From Flavobacterium cupriresistens (lineage in GTDB: Bacteria; Bacteroidota; Bacteroidia; Flavobacteriales; Flavobacteriaceae): 64,000 bases of DNA. Positions 1-9,420 of this stretch are shown piece by piece (the first letter of the stretch is position 1; each line of letters starts with the position of its first letter). The notes under the pieces are model-generated. The model did not search any database and had not been told where the DNA came from. It was given only the letters and a program-made list of their open reading frames with translations. Made by a program: the position numbers and the translations under genes. The stretch is from assembly GCF_020911925.1 (NCBI RefSeq), contig NZ_CP087134.1, positions 3,782,001-3,846,000 on the forward strand, read 5' to 3'.

Positions 1-2
1 AA

Positions 3-770
3 TACGCGGCATTAGAAGCTAAAAACAAAGAGACTCAAGACTTATTAAATTCTTGTACTGTAAAACTTAATTCATGTTTGGAAGAGAAAGCGGGCTTAGC
101 AGCTACTGCTGAAAGTTATAAATCACACAACCAGGACTTAATAAACAGTTCTAAAGATTTGACTGTATTAACTACAAAAGGAGCTGAAAATCTAGAGAAA
201 TCTTTAGAAAGTTTAAAAGAGAAAGATTTAAAAATATCAAGACTTCAGGATGCTTTAACTAAAAAAGACAGTGTGACGTTGGCTTTAGTAACAAGCTTAA
301 AAGGAGCAGTTGGAATCAACGATCCGGACATCGAAATCAACGTTGAAAAAGGAGTTGTATTTATTTCTATTGCAGATAAATTATTATTTAAAAGTGGTAG
401 TTATGACGTAAGTGATAAAGCAAAAACAGTTTTGGCTAAAGTGGCTAAAGTTGTAAATGACAAACCGGACTTTGAATGTATGGTTGAAGGTCATACAGAT
501 GACGTTCCTTACAAAAGCAACGGAATTATCTTAGACAACTGGGATTTAAGTGTGAAACGTTCTACTGCTATTGTACGTGTATTAACAAACGATCTTGGTG
601 TAAATCCAGCGAAATTAATTGCTGCAGGTAGAAGTTCATATGTGCCTTTAGTTGCAAATGATACTCCTGAAAATAAAGCTCGTAACAGAAGAACTCGTAT
701 TGTGGTTATGCCAAAAATCGATCAATTCTACGATATGATTGAAAAAGAAATGAAAAAACAATCGAAATAA
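3..770 (+). CDS. OmpA family protein, 5' end outside window
   Basis: Partial gene: the reading frame is open from base 3, so the true start lies upstream; the in-frame TTG at 78 is not a convincing start. The visible N-terminal part (about 100 residues) is rich in Lys, Glu, Leu and Ser and looks like a coiled coil. It is followed by an OmpA/MotB domain with the hallmarks EGHTDD, the SVKRSTAIV helix and a C-terminal NKARNRRTRIVV stretch. Such proteins bind meso-diaminopimelate in peptidoglycan from the periplasm while the N-terminus is lipid-anchored or coiled. The signal peptide or lipobox cannot be seen here. A strong hairpin terminator follows 30 bases after the stop, so this gene ends its transcription unit. 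Confidence 0.9.
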   Translation, partial: YAALEAKNKETQDLLNSCTVKLNSCLEEKAGLAATAESYKSHNQDLINSSKDLTVLTTKGAENLEKSLESLKEKDLKISRLQDALTKKDSVTLALVTSLKGAVGINDPDIEINVEKGVVFISIADKLLFKSGSYDVSDKAKTVLAKVAKVVNDKPDFECMVEGHTDDVPYKSNGIILDNWDLSVKRSTAIVRVLTNDLGVNPAKLIAAGRSSYVPLVANDTPENKARNRRTRIVVMPKIDQFYDMIEKEMKKQSK

Positions 771-800
771 TTCTTTATTTCCATATCATTTTTAAACAGA

Positions 801-826
801 AAAAGCAGGTCGAACGACCTGCTTTT
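801..826 (+). terminator. Rho-independent terminator after the OmpA gene
   Basis: A 12-bp perfect inverted repeat (801-812 with 815-826) whose outer arm ends in a T run on the + strand. It sits 30 bases beyond the OmpA stop codon. The short central gap means that in RNA the inner pairs will open to form the loop. Confidence 0.8.
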
Positions 827-1181
827 ATGTATTCTTAACTTTGTTTAATAACCAATTAAATATAAATCAAGAATAGCATTATTTTTAATTAACTAACTAA
901 ATTTTAACTGATATTAAAGTTAGTTATTATTTTTAAATTACGATACGTTTTAAGTTTTTTTTTACAAAAGCACTATTAAGGTTTCAATTTATAGCTGCAA
1001 ATTAGATTTTTATTGCTGTATTGTATCGTTTAACAGCATCATATCCCCCACTTTCTTTTCTTCCCATTTACTCAGAAAAACGATGTTTTTCAATATTTGA
1101 GTTACTCTCTTGCTTGTAAATGTAAAAACGATCCGTCTGAAAGTGTATTCCGGATTACTCAGTTTTTTTAAATAAAAGAAA
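827..1181. other. Gene-free AT-rich intergenic region
   Basis: About 350 bases between the OmpA terminator and the terminator of the convergent gene. I see no convincing ORF, RNA gene or repeat in it. Confidence 0.5.
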
Positions 1182-1221
1182 AATGGTTTAATTAATTCAC
1201 AAGTAAATTAATCAAACCATT
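1182..1221 (-). terminator. Terminator of the Sua5/YciO gene
   Basis: 16-bp inverted repeat (1182-1197 with 1206-1221) with one G/U-type mismatch and a short loop. Read on the minus strand it lies 34 bases after the stop of the gene at 1255-1875 and is followed by a T-rich tract. Confidence 0.7.
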
Positions 1222-1254
1222 CTTTGTTATACTAAAATTGTATTCTTTTATTTT

Positions 1255-1875
1255 TTACAGAATATCAATATCTCCTTTTCCTTCTCTGATAATTACAGGC
1301 TCATGTTCAGATAAATCTATAATTGTTGAACCAACGTTATCTCCATAACCTCCGTCAATAACAAGATCTACCAGGTTTTGCCATTTTTCAAAAATGAGTT
1401 CAGGATCTGTTGTATATTCAATTACATCATCCTCATCACGTATCGAAGTAGAAACAATTGGGTTTCCTAGCTGTCTCACTATTTCTAAAACAATATTATT
1501 ATCCGGCACACGAATACCGACAGTGGTTTTCTTCTTAAATTCTTTTGGTAAATTGTTATTTCCCGGCAAAATAAAAGTATAAGGTCCCGGCAGCGCCCGT
1601 TTCAGGATTTTAAACGTTGACGTATCAATTTGTCTCACATAATCGGATAAATTGCTTAAATCATGACAAATGAAGGAGAAGTTTGCTTTCTCCAGCTTTA
1701 CGCCTTTTATTTTTGCTATTTTTTCCAACGCACGGGAATTGGTAATATCACAACCCAATCCGTACACCGTATCTGTTGGATAGATTACCAGACCACCATT
1801 CTGAAGTACTTTTACCACTTTGGCTATTGCAGCTTCACTTGGTTTATCGGGGTATATTTTTATAAATTCTGCCAT
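1255..1875 (-). CDS. Sua5/YciO/YrdC/YwlC family protein (L-threonylcarbamoyladenylate synthase-like)
   Basis: 206 aa, close to the usual length of the single-domain YrdC/YciO group. The N-terminal GGLVIYPTDTVYGLGCD motif, a downstream PGPYTFILP stretch and the VSTSIR segment are typical of the family. TsaC/YrdC members make threonylcarbamoyl-AMP from Thr, bicarbonate and ATP for the t6A37 modification of ANN-reading tRNAs. YciO members are close paralogs whose role is less certain; this sequence (IKGVKLEKANFSFICHD) resembles the YciO branch, so I do not assign tsaC. It is monocistronic, with its own terminator, and is separated from the upstream helicase by a repetitive spacer. Confidence 0.85.
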   Translation of the reverse strand: MAEFIKIYPDKPSEAAIAKVVKVLQNGGLVIYPTDTVYGLGCDITNSRALEKIAKIKGVKLEKANFSFICHDLSNLSDYVRQIDTSTFKILKRALPGPYTFILPGNNNLPKEFKKKTTVGIRVPDNNIVLEIVRQLGNPIVSTSIRDEDDVIEYTTDPELIFEKWQNLVDLVIDGGYGDNVGSTIIDLSEHEPVIIREGKGDIDIL

Positions 1876-1892
1876 GAGTTTTTTTGTTTACA

Positions 1893-2010
1893 GTTTCTGG
1901 TTTCACGTTTAAAGTTTAAAGTTTCACGTTTCACGTTTCATGTTTTACGTTTCATGTTTTACGTTTAAGGACTTGTGATGAGAACTTGAAACTTTAAACC
2001 TGAAACTTAA
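1893..2010. repeat. Degenerate tandem gtttcacgttt-type repeat
   Basis: Short intergenic stretch built from overlapping words gtttcacgttt, gtttaaag and gttttacgtttcat in direct order, ending in an imperfect inverted copy (cttgaaactttaaacctgaaac). It looks like slippage-derived intergenic filler rather than a coding or regulatory element. Confidence 0.6.
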
Positions 2011-2023
2011 AACAAATTCCTTG

Positions 2024-4360
2024 TTATCCTACCACGTCTAATTTAGCAAATCGAAGTAATAATTTCTTGAGTCCGCCTACTTCAAATTTAATTTCGGCTT
2101 TTTTATCGGGACCAACTCCTTCCAGATTGACTACCTCTCCTCTACCAAAACGTTCGTGCATTACGACATTTCCGATTGTCAATTTATTATCGAATAAATT
2201 TGGAGCACTACTGTTTGGATTCGTTCCTGCAACCGGTTTCAACTTGCGGACATTAGAATCCGGTCTTGGCTCATTATTAGTGTGCTGTTTCGGTGGAGTA
2301 CTTCCAATCGGTTTTGCCAGTCGTAATTTTGATTTGTCAATATCTCCAAAAATATCGCCGTCAATCGGGGACTTGTATCTGTAATTCGTTTCTGCGGGAG
2401 TTAAATATTCGAGGTATTGCGCATCAATTTCTTCAATAAATCGGGAAGGCTCACTATCGGTTAATTTTCCCCAGCGGTAACGCGATTGTGCATACGTTAA
2501 GTACGCTTGATGTTCGGCACGTGTCAGGGCTACGTAAAATAAACGTCGCTCTTCTTCCAGTTCGCTTCGGGTACTCATACTCATGGCACTCGGAAACAAA
2601 TCTTCTTCCATTCCGACTGCAAAAACATGAGGAAATTCCAATCCTTTTGCTAAGTGAATGGTCATTAAAGCGACACGATCTTCATCGGTTGTATCGTTGT
2701 CTAAGTCGGTAGCAAGGGCAACATCCTGCATAAATTCAGACAAAGCACCTCTTGCGCCGTCAATTTCTCTCTGGCCTTCGGTGAAGTCTTTTATACCATT
2801 TAAAAGTTCTTCGATATTTTGAACTTTAGCCATTCCTTCCGGAGTAGCATCTTTTTTAAGCTCTTGTACTAAACCTGTTTTTTTGGCTACGTGGTCTGTA
2901 ATATAAAAAGCATCCTGATTCTGATCAATAACCTGAAAACTCTGGATCATGGTCACAAAATCTTTCAACTTGTTTTTGGTTCCTGTATTCAGTTTCAAAT
3001 CAATTTTATCGATGTTTACCATTACTTCCCAAATCGATCTTTTGTAATGATTGGCAGCAATAGTTAATTTTTCGACCGTTGTATCTCCAATTCCACGAGC
3101 CGGATAATTGATCACACGAATCAATGCTTCTTCGTCTTTTGGGTTGATAACCAAACGTAAATAACACAAAACGTCTTTGATTTCTTTACGTTGGTAGAAA
3201 GACAAACCACCATAAATTCGATACGGAATATCACGTTTTCTCAAAGCATCCTCCATCGCACGCGACTGCGCATTGGTACGATACAAAATAGCGAAGGAAC
3301 CATTATGCAACTGATTTTGCATTTTTTGTTCGAAAATTGTACTGGCCACAAATCGACCTTCCTCGGCATCGGTCAAGCTTCGGTGTACTTTGATTTTTGG
3401 TCCGAAATCATTTGCGGTCCAAACAATTTTATCCAGTTTCGTTTTATTCTTATCGATAATGGTATTGGCCGCTTCTACAATATTTCGGGTAGAACGGTAA
3501 TTTTGCTCCAATCGGAACATTTTTACCCCTTCATAATCCTTCTGAAAATTCAGAATGTTATTGATATTCGCTCCACGGAAAGCATAGATACTTTGCGCAT
3601 CATCACCTACCACGCAAATATTCTGAAATTTATCTGATAATGCTCTTACAATCAAATATTGAGAGTGATTGGTATCCTGGTACTCATCAACCAAAATATA
3701 TCTAAAACGGTTTTGGTATTTTGATAAAACTTCCGGAAAACGGGTTAACAATTCGTTGGTTTTCAACAACAAATCATCAAAGTCCATTGCTCCGGCTTTG
3801 AAACATCTTTCAACATATTGCTGATAAATCTCTCCTAACCTAGGTCTTTTGGCCATAGCGTCGGCTTCTTGCAACTCAGGATCGTTGAAATAGGCTTTTA
3901 CCGTAATTAAACTGTTTTTATAATTTGAAATTCGGCCTAAAATCTGTTTTGGTTTATAGACATCGCGATCCAATTGCATTTCTTTAATGATCGAAGAAAT
4001 CAACCTTGCAGAATCCTGTGAGTCATAAATCGTAAAATTTGACGGATATCCCAAATGGTCTGATTCGGCACGAAGGATACGGGCAAAAATAGAGTGAAAT
4101 GTCCCCATCCAAAGGTTCTTTGCCTCAGCAGATCCTACGATATCAGAGATCCTGTGTTTCATTTCACGAGCTGCTTTGTTCGTAAAAGTCAACGACAATA
4201 TATTAAAAGCATCAACACCCTGATGCATCAGATAAGCAATTCTAATGGTAAGAACACGGGTTTTTCCTGAACCTGCACCAGCAATAATAATCATTGGCCC
4301 GTCTTTTTGTAAAACGGGTTCTCTTTGCGCTTCGTTTAGCTGGTCAATATAATTTTGCAT
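2024..4360 (-). CDS. UvrD/PcrA-type 3'-5' DNA helicase
   Basis: 778 aa, the normal size for PcrA/UvrD superfamily 1 helicases that unwind DNA in nucleotide excision and mismatch repair and displace RecA. The Q-motif region (LNEAQREPV, residues about 8-16) and Walker A AGAGSGKT (27-34) are at the N-terminus. They are followed by VDEYQDTN (Walker B), GDDAQSIYAFRGA (motif III), QNYRS (motif IV), and the late motifs MTIHLAKGLEFPHVF and ERRLFYVALTRA. The last 60 residues (VVMHERFGRGEVVNLEG) form the Tudor-like C-terminal domain that PcrA uses to contact RNA polymerase. Complete and apparently functional; the gene stands alone between repeats and a divergent neighbour. Confidence 0.96.
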   Translation of the reverse strand: MQNYIDQLNEAQREPVLQKDGPMIIIAGAGSGKTRVLTIRIAYLMHQGVDAFNILSLTFTNKAAREMKHRISDIVGSAEAKNLWMGTFHSIFARILRAESDHLGYPSNFTIYDSQDSARLISSIIKEMQLDRDVYKPKQILGRISNYKNSLITVKAYFNDPELQEADAMAKRPRLGEIYQQYVERCFKAGAMDFDDLLLKTNELLTRFPEVLSKYQNRFRYILVDEYQDTNHSQYLIVRALSDKFQNICVVGDDAQSIYAFRGANINNILNFQKDYEGVKMFRLEQNYRSTRNIVEAANTIIDKNKTKLDKIVWTANDFGPKIKVHRSLTDAEEGRFVASTIFEQKMQNQLHNGSFAILYRTNAQSRAMEDALRKRDIPYRIYGGLSFYQRKEIKDVLCYLRLVINPKDEEALIRVINYPARGIGDTTVEKLTIAANHYKRSIWEVMVNIDKIDLKLNTGTKNKLKDFVTMIQSFQVIDQNQDAFYITDHVAKKTGLVQELKKDATPEGMAKVQNIEELLNGIKDFTEGQREIDGARGALSEFMQDVALATDLDNDTTDEDRVALMTIHLAKGLEFPHVFAVGMEEDLFPSAMSMSTRSELEEERRLFYVALTRAEHQAYLTYAQSRYRWGKLTDSEPSRFIEEIDAQYLEYLTPAETNYRYKSPIDGDIFGDIDKSKLRLAKPIGSTPPKQHTNNEPRPDSNVRKLKPVAGTNPNSSAPNLFDNKLTIGNVVMHERFGRGEVVNLEGVGPDKKAEIKFEVGGLKKLLLRFAKLDVVG

Positions 4361-4596
4361 GAAATTTTTCTATTTAGGCAAAAATAAGAATTCTAGTTTT
4401 AATAAGCTAGTAAGTTTCTGAGGTTCTAAACAATAAAACGTGCTTATTTTATATTCGCTTTTGAAGTAAAACATACTATAAAAAGAAGATTTTGATTTTT
4501 TCTAAAAAGGTTGTGAGAAATGTTAAAATTTCAGGCAAAATAACAGGATTTAATTGAATAAAATTTTACTTTTATCCTAACTACAAAAAACTGTCT

Positions 4597-7311
4597 ATGA
4601 AGAAATTTTACCTACTATTACTTTTATTTTTAAGTTTAAAACTACTGGCTCAGAACCCGGGACTAGATCCTACTTTTAATCCCAAAGATGATGGAGTTTA
4701 TCAGCAAAAAATTGGATCCGGTGCGGTTCTGCTTCCAAACAATAAAATACTAAGCGTCTATAAAAATGGGCAGGTTGAATGTAATGTATTGCTTTTGAAT
4801 CCGGATGGAAGCCGGGATAATACTTTTAATACGACGGCTTCTTTTTCATCAAAAGACATTCGGATATTTGCTAAATCAGATGGTGCTTTTTTAACGCTTG
4901 ATTACAGCGGTAAGTTAAAAGCCTTTCATGCAGATGGAACGCTTAATACAGGTTTTACTATTACAACTATAAAAAACACCAATACCGATACTTATAGAAT
5001 CAATGATATCATTTATCAAGACGATGGGAAAATCATTCTCTATGGTGCGTTTGATACTTTGAATGACGTTTATGCTGTAGGTTTTGTGCGCTTAAATGCG
5101 GACGGAAGTCTTGATCCTACTTTTAAATGGAAATCTGCTGGTAAAAAAATAGTGATCCAGAACGATGGAAATTACGTGGCTGTAGGCGGAACAAGACCAT
5201 CACGATATTTTGCTGATGGGAAAATCGACCCCACTTTTAAGATAATTGCTACTATCGATCCTGTGCAAAAATTTGTGACAAATGGCTTTGAAACGGCAGA
5301 TAATAGTACTATCGATGACATAGCCGTGCAGCCTGATGGAAAAGTAATAGCAGTTGGATGTAATTATGTCGAAAACGGCAGAACCATTTCTTACTCTATT
5401 GTTAGACTAAATGCTAATGGTACAAGAGATACGGGGTTTAAATTATTTACAGACAGAGAGCAAAGAATAAGAAAAGTTTATATACAAAAAGACAATAAAA
5501 TCATTCTTAATATTGACTATTATAAATTTATTCGACTGAATCCTGATGGATCAACAGATCCCACTTTTAAATACACTAATACAGTGGGTTTCCTAAACGA
5601 AGGAGTTTTGCAGTTTCAAGGGGATAAAATGATTATTAGTGCTCGTTTTAAAGACAGTCAAGGAATTACAAGAGCTGATATACATCGAATAAATGTTGAT
5701 GGAAGTCTTGATTTGACTTTTAATCCGCATTCAGGTCCTAATTTATTTTTTAATGAAACGTCTCCTTTTTTATCGAAAGTACTTTTAGATCAAAAGGTTT
5801 TATTGGTTGGAAATTTCACAACCTACAATGATATCCCAGTGAGAAATATATGCCGACTCAATCAAAATGGTACCTACGATCCAAGTTTTAAGCTGGATCC
5901 AAAGATTCGAATATTAGCGGATACAGACAGTTCATATCGCATTTTGGAGCAGAAAGACGGAAAAATTATATTGGTTCATAATGGTACGCTGTTGATAGAT
6001 GGTCGTACAACCTCTATTATTAGATTAAAACCTGATGGTACTATTGATCCTACTTTTAACATAGATCAGTATGTGTCTTACAACCCTTCTGATATCCAAC
6101 TTTTAAGTAATGGAAAAATTCTAATGATAGGTGAAAATGGTGTTTTTATTAACACGGGAGGAAGTTATTATTCCTTTAATATCATTCAATTTAATTCAGA
6201 TGGTTCACTTGATAATGGTTACAAAAGTGTTCAATACAAAAAGCCATTTAGAATAGCTCCTTTGTCCGATAATAAAGTTTTAGTTTCCTTTCTGGATTAC
6301 AATCCTAATTATACCTATTATCCGGTTTTAAAATTAAATGAAGACGGTACGAAAGACGCTTCTTTCAAATCCGGAATCTATCCTTACTCCAAAATAAAAG
6401 AACTAAATGATGGTAAACTATTAATTACCTACTATGATCGATATCGTACTGGTTCCAATGGTGAAGATCTTTATTTGACAAGAGTGAATTCTGATGGTTC
6501 GGCTGATCCTACCTTTAGTACTTATTCTTTTGCTTCAAGTAAAGTTAATCGTTCTGATTTTTATGAAAATGGAGAGATTAATTTATTCTTAGCTACTTAC
6601 GCTACTGACTCAACAAAAAAAGTAACGCTTAGTTCGGATGGAAAATTAACAGACAGTACGACCTATAATAGCTCTAAAGAGTTTGCGATTCAAAACTGTG
6701 AAGATTTACTTTTTTACGGGTATTTTGATAAACTTGATGGCGTTAACAAAAGTGGAATCGTGCGCTACAAGACGTCTAACAGTACTTCAAGTTCAAATCC
6801 TGCTGGCGAAATTTATCAGCCTTTCACAAACGGACAGACTTTGGCGGATCTTAAAGTGGATGGAACAGCTTTAAAATGGTATAGTTTGCAAAGCAATTGT
6901 GGTATCAATAACAATACAACAAACAAAAGTGCCGCAGATACTGAAACTTTGTTGCCTTCTACAACACTTTTGGTCAACGGAACAACTTATTATGCGTCAC
7001 AAAGTATAAATGGTACAGAAAGCAGCTATAGATTACCGGTAACCGTATATTCTGCTGCACTTGGAGTAAAAGAAAACAATTTGCCTAATTTGGTGACTTA
7101 TCCAAATCCAGTAAAAGAATATTATACCATCTCGAATCGTGAGGATATTACTGAAGTTCAGGTTTACAATATCCTAGGACAACTTCAATTTAGTCGTACT
7201 TATAACAAAGACAATGTAGAAATTGATTTTAGTGCTTTAAAATCAGGTCTGTATTTTGTGAAGGTATATTCGGAGGGTAAAAGTGATACTTTGAAGGTTA
7301 TTAAAAATTAG
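4597..7311 (+). CDS. Secreted delta-60 repeat protein with T9SS type A sorting domain
   Basis: 904 aa. Residues 1-18 are a signal peptide ending LLAQ. The body consists of repeats with the recurring signature DGSLDPTF / DGTIDPTF preceded by PDGKIILYG-like strands, the delta-60 repeat, which is predicted to fold into a beta-propeller-like array. The last ~75 residues (LVTYPNPVKEYY, YNILGQL, LKSGLYFVKVYSEGKSDTLKVIKN in part) are a classic T9SS type A C-terminal sorting domain, so the product should pass the outer membrane by the type IX system and be surface-anchored or released. A function beyond surface display or adhesion cannot be told from sequence. A strong bidirectional hairpin follows. 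Confidence 0.9.
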   Translation: MKKFYLLLLLFLSLKLLAQNPGLDPTFNPKDDGVYQQKIGSGAVLLPNNKILSVYKNGQVECNVLLLNPDGSRDNTFNTTASFSSKDIRIFAKSDGAFLTLDYSGKLKAFHADGTLNTGFTITTIKNTNTDTYRINDIIYQDDGKIILYGAFDTLNDVYAVGFVRLNADGSLDPTFKWKSAGKKIVIQNDGNYVAVGGTRPSRYFADGKIDPTFKIIATIDPVQKFVTNGFETADNSTIDDIAVQPDGKVIAVGCNYVENGRTISYSIVRLNANGTRDTGFKLFTDREQRIRKVYIQKDNKIILNIDYYKFIRLNPDGSTDPTFKYTNTVGFLNEGVLQFQGDKMIISARFKDSQGITRADIHRINVDGSLDLTFNPHSGPNLFFNETSPFLSKVLLDQKVLLVGNFTTYNDIPVRNICRLNQNGTYDPSFKLDPKIRILADTDSSYRILEQKDGKIILVHNGTLLIDGRTTSIIRLKPDGTIDPTFNIDQYVSYNPSDIQLLSNGKILMIGENGVFINTGGSYYSFNIIQFNSDGSLDNGYKSVQYKKPFRIAPLSDNKVLVSFLDYNPNYTYYPVLKLNEDGTKDASFKSGIYPYSKIKELNDGKLLITYYDRYRTGSNGEDLYLTRVNSDGSADPTFSTYSFASSKVNRSDFYENGEINLFLATYATDSTKKVTLSSDGKLTDSTTYNSSKEFAIQNCEDLLFYGYFDKLDGVNKSGIVRYKTSNSTSSSNPAGEIYQPFTNGQTLADLKVDGTALKWYSLQSNCGINNNTTNKSAADTETLLPSTTLLVNGTTYYASQSINGTESSYRLPVTVYSAALGVKENNLPNLVTYPNPVKEYYTISNREDITEVQVYNILGQLQFSRTYNKDNVEIDFSALKSGLYFVKVYSEGKSDTLKVIKN

Positions 7312-7342
7312 TATACCACTTTTTTAAAGTTATTAAAGAGCA

Positions 7343-7398
7343 AAGGCTCTAAGTTTCTAAGTTTTTCTTCAAAAGAAATCTCAGAAACTTAGAGCCTT
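7343..7398. terminator. Bidirectional terminator hairpin between convergent genes
   Basis: 16-bp perfect inverted repeat (7343-7358 with 7383-7398) in the space between the T9SS protein and the convergent TSUP gene. The loop is about 24 bases and the flanks are T/A rich on both sides. Confidence 0.65.
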
Positions 7399-7413
7399 AT
7401 TATCTTAGCCTCT

Positions 7414-8181
7414 TTACTTGTAAAATACGTCGTAGGCAAAACGAATCAAAGTACCAATTACCACCACCAGGAAGAAGATCCTGATAAATCCGTTTCCTTT
7501 ATTAATGGCCAGTTTGGCGCCAACCCATCCTCCTATTCCATTACAGATGGCCATTGGTATGGCAATTGTCCAGATGATTTTTCCTTTTATCATAAACAGG
7601 CAAATAGAACCAAAATTGGTTGCCAGATTGACCATTTTCGCATTCGCCGAAGCGTGCAGAAAATCGAAACCTAAAAGCGCTATAAAAGCCACAACCAGAA
7701 AACTTCCTGTTCCCGGTCCGATAAAACCGTCGTAGAATCCAATAATTATACTTATTACAACAGCATATAATATCTGGGTTGTTGCTGAATGGTCTTTGGC
7801 AACCTGCTGTCCGAAGTTTTTCTTTACATAGGTATAAATAAATAACAAAGACAAAACAACCAATAGCAGCGGTTTCATAAAATCATTGCTGACAAGGGTT
7901 AGAATAGTCGAACCCAAAAAAGCTGAAGGGACTGCCAGCGCCATCATAATCAGTAATAATCGCCACTGAATTACGACATTTTTTAAGTATTGAAAAGCGG
8001 CTACCGCTGTTCCGCTAAAAGCTGGAATTTTTAAAGTTCCGATCACGGTAGAAACAGGTAAATTGGGTAACAAAATTAAGCCCATTGGTGTTTGAATCAG
8101 CCCTCCTCCTCCAACTATGGCATCAATAAATCCTGCAGCAAAGGCAGCTAAACAAAGTAAAATAATTAAGTAGGATTCCAT
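7414..8181 (-). CDS. TSUP family (TauE/SafE, DUF81) membrane transporter
   Basis: 255 aa, strongly hydrophobic, about eight predicted membrane segments. The N-terminal AAFAAGFIDAIVGGGGLIQTP motif and the half-way repeat IGFYDGFIGPGTGSFL are the two inverted-repeat signatures of the TSUP (sulfite exporter TauE/SafE) family. Members move sulfite, sulfoacetate, thiosulfate or other organosulfur anions across the inner membrane; the substrate here cannot be assigned. It stands alone and runs convergent to the delta-60 protein. Confidence 0.88.
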   Translation of the reverse strand: MESYLIILLCLAAFAAGFIDAIVGGGGLIQTPMGLILLPNLPVSTVIGTLKIPAFSGTAVAAFQYLKNVVIQWRLLLIMMALAVPSAFLGSTILTLVSNDFMKPLLLVVLSLLFIYTYVKKNFGQQVAKDHSATTQILYAVVISIIIGFYDGFIGPGTGSFLVVAFIALLGFDFLHASANAKMVNLATNFGSICLFMIKGKIIWTIAIPMAICNGIGGWVGAKLAINKGNGFIRIFFLVVVIGTLIRFAYDVFYK

Positions 8182-8304
8182 TTTGGTTGGGTATCAGCAG
8201 GTTTAATAAATCGGGAACAAAAGTAGCCTTCCATTTTGTTTATTACAATAATTTTAAAGTGGATTTCTCCTCAAAAAGTATATTTTTGTTGAAAAATTAC
8301 GAAA

Positions 8305-8826
8305 ATGGATTTTACACGAATTATAGAATTAGCCAGTTATACTTTACCAGCTATCGTTACCGGATTTGTAGCCTACAGTTTTTTTGAATTACATATTAAA
8401 AACAACGATAGAAAACGTGCTTTTCTATTAAACAAACAGGCTCATAAAGAATCCTTACCAATACGTTTACAGGCATACGAGCGTATGACTTTGTACTTAG
8501 AACGTATTAATCTGACTAAGTTATTGATTAGAATTGCTCCTATTTCTAACGAAAAACACGATTATGAAAATTTTGTAATTGATCAGATCGAACAGGAATT
8601 TGAACACAATCTGACGCAACAGATTTATATGTCCGACGAATGCTGGACTATTATTACCACTGCTAAAAACTCAACCATACAAATTATTCGCAAAGCCGCA
8701 ATGAGCGACCGTGTTGAGAATGCTGATAAATTACGTGAAGTAATTCTGAACGATTTATTAGAAAAACAGTCTCCAAGTAATGCAGCTTTGGGGTACATAA
8801 AAAACGAAGTTGCCGAAATGTGGTAA
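8305..8826 (+). CDS. Conserved small membrane-anchored protein of unknown function (DUF7935-like)
   Basis: 173 aa. One N-terminal hydrophobic segment (about residues 10-28, ASYTLPAIVTGFVAYSFF) is followed by a mostly helical, charged cytoplasmic part. I recognise it as a widespread Bacteroidota hypothetical, probably the DUF7935 family, but know no function. The ATG at 8305 is preceded by an AT-rich region with a TATTTTTG hexamer-like element at 8281, though no well-spaced TTG is visible. Divergent from the TSUP gene. Confidence 0.75.
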   Translation: MDFTRIIELASYTLPAIVTGFVAYSFFELHIKNNDRKRAFLLNKQAHKESLPIRLQAYERMTLYLERINLTKLLIRIAPISNEKHDYENFVIDQIEQEFEHNLTQQIYMSDECWTIITTAKNSTIQIIRKAAMSDRVENADKLREVILNDLLEKQSPSNAALGYIKNEVAEMW

Positions 8827-8914
8827 ACCAATTATTTTGAAAGATTGATACTTGGTCAATCTTTCAATTTTTTCTCTCTTTCTTCTTTATTGTCTGAAAT
8901 CGTTGTTTTTTTGC

Positions 8915-9420
8915 CACGAATTTCACGAATCTTCTCGAATTATTCTTTTGTCACAGATTAAAAAGATTTGCACTGATTTTTTTCACGCAGATCTAGCAGA
9001 TTATAGCAGAAACACTGCGGCGAAAATCCGTTTAATCCGCTGGATCTGCGTGCTTTTTTTTTTTTTCATTTGAATGTCATTTCACAAAAGTTCACGAATT
9101 GTTCTTTTGCCACAGATTAAAAAGATTTGCACTGATTTTTTTTCACGCAGATTTAGCAGATTATAGCAGAAACACTGCGGCGAAAATCCGTTTAATCCGC
9201 TGGATTTGCGCGCGCTTTTTTTTCATTTGAATGTCATTTCACAAAAGTTTACGAATTGTTCTTTTGTCACAGATTAAAAAGATTCGCACTGATTTTTTTT
9301 CACGCAGATTTGCTTCGCCAGTTCGCTATTGCTTGGGTAGCAGATTTTTAATTATAGCATTCCGCGAGAATCCGCTTAATCCGTTAGATCTGCGTGCTTT
9401 TTTTATTTTCTATTTGCACT
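8915..9420. repeat. Three tandem ~158-bp repeats with cacgcagat/atctgcgtg arms
   Basis: Three direct copies: the landmark cacagattaaaaagatt begins at 8952, 9111 and 9268, giving periods of 159 and 157 bases. Within each copy the words cacgcagat and atctgcgtg are inverted about 50 bases apart (for example 8984-8992 and 9044-9052), so each unit can fold on itself. Copies 1 and 2 are nearly identical; copy 3 has diverged in the middle. The same arms recur at 14952 and 23853. No plausible gene lies inside. Confidence 0.85.

Noticed and set aside
8915..9420. CRISPR-like array
   Set aside because: The repeats are ~158-bp contiguous tandem units with no short-repeat/unique-spacer alternation, and no cas genes are in the window.
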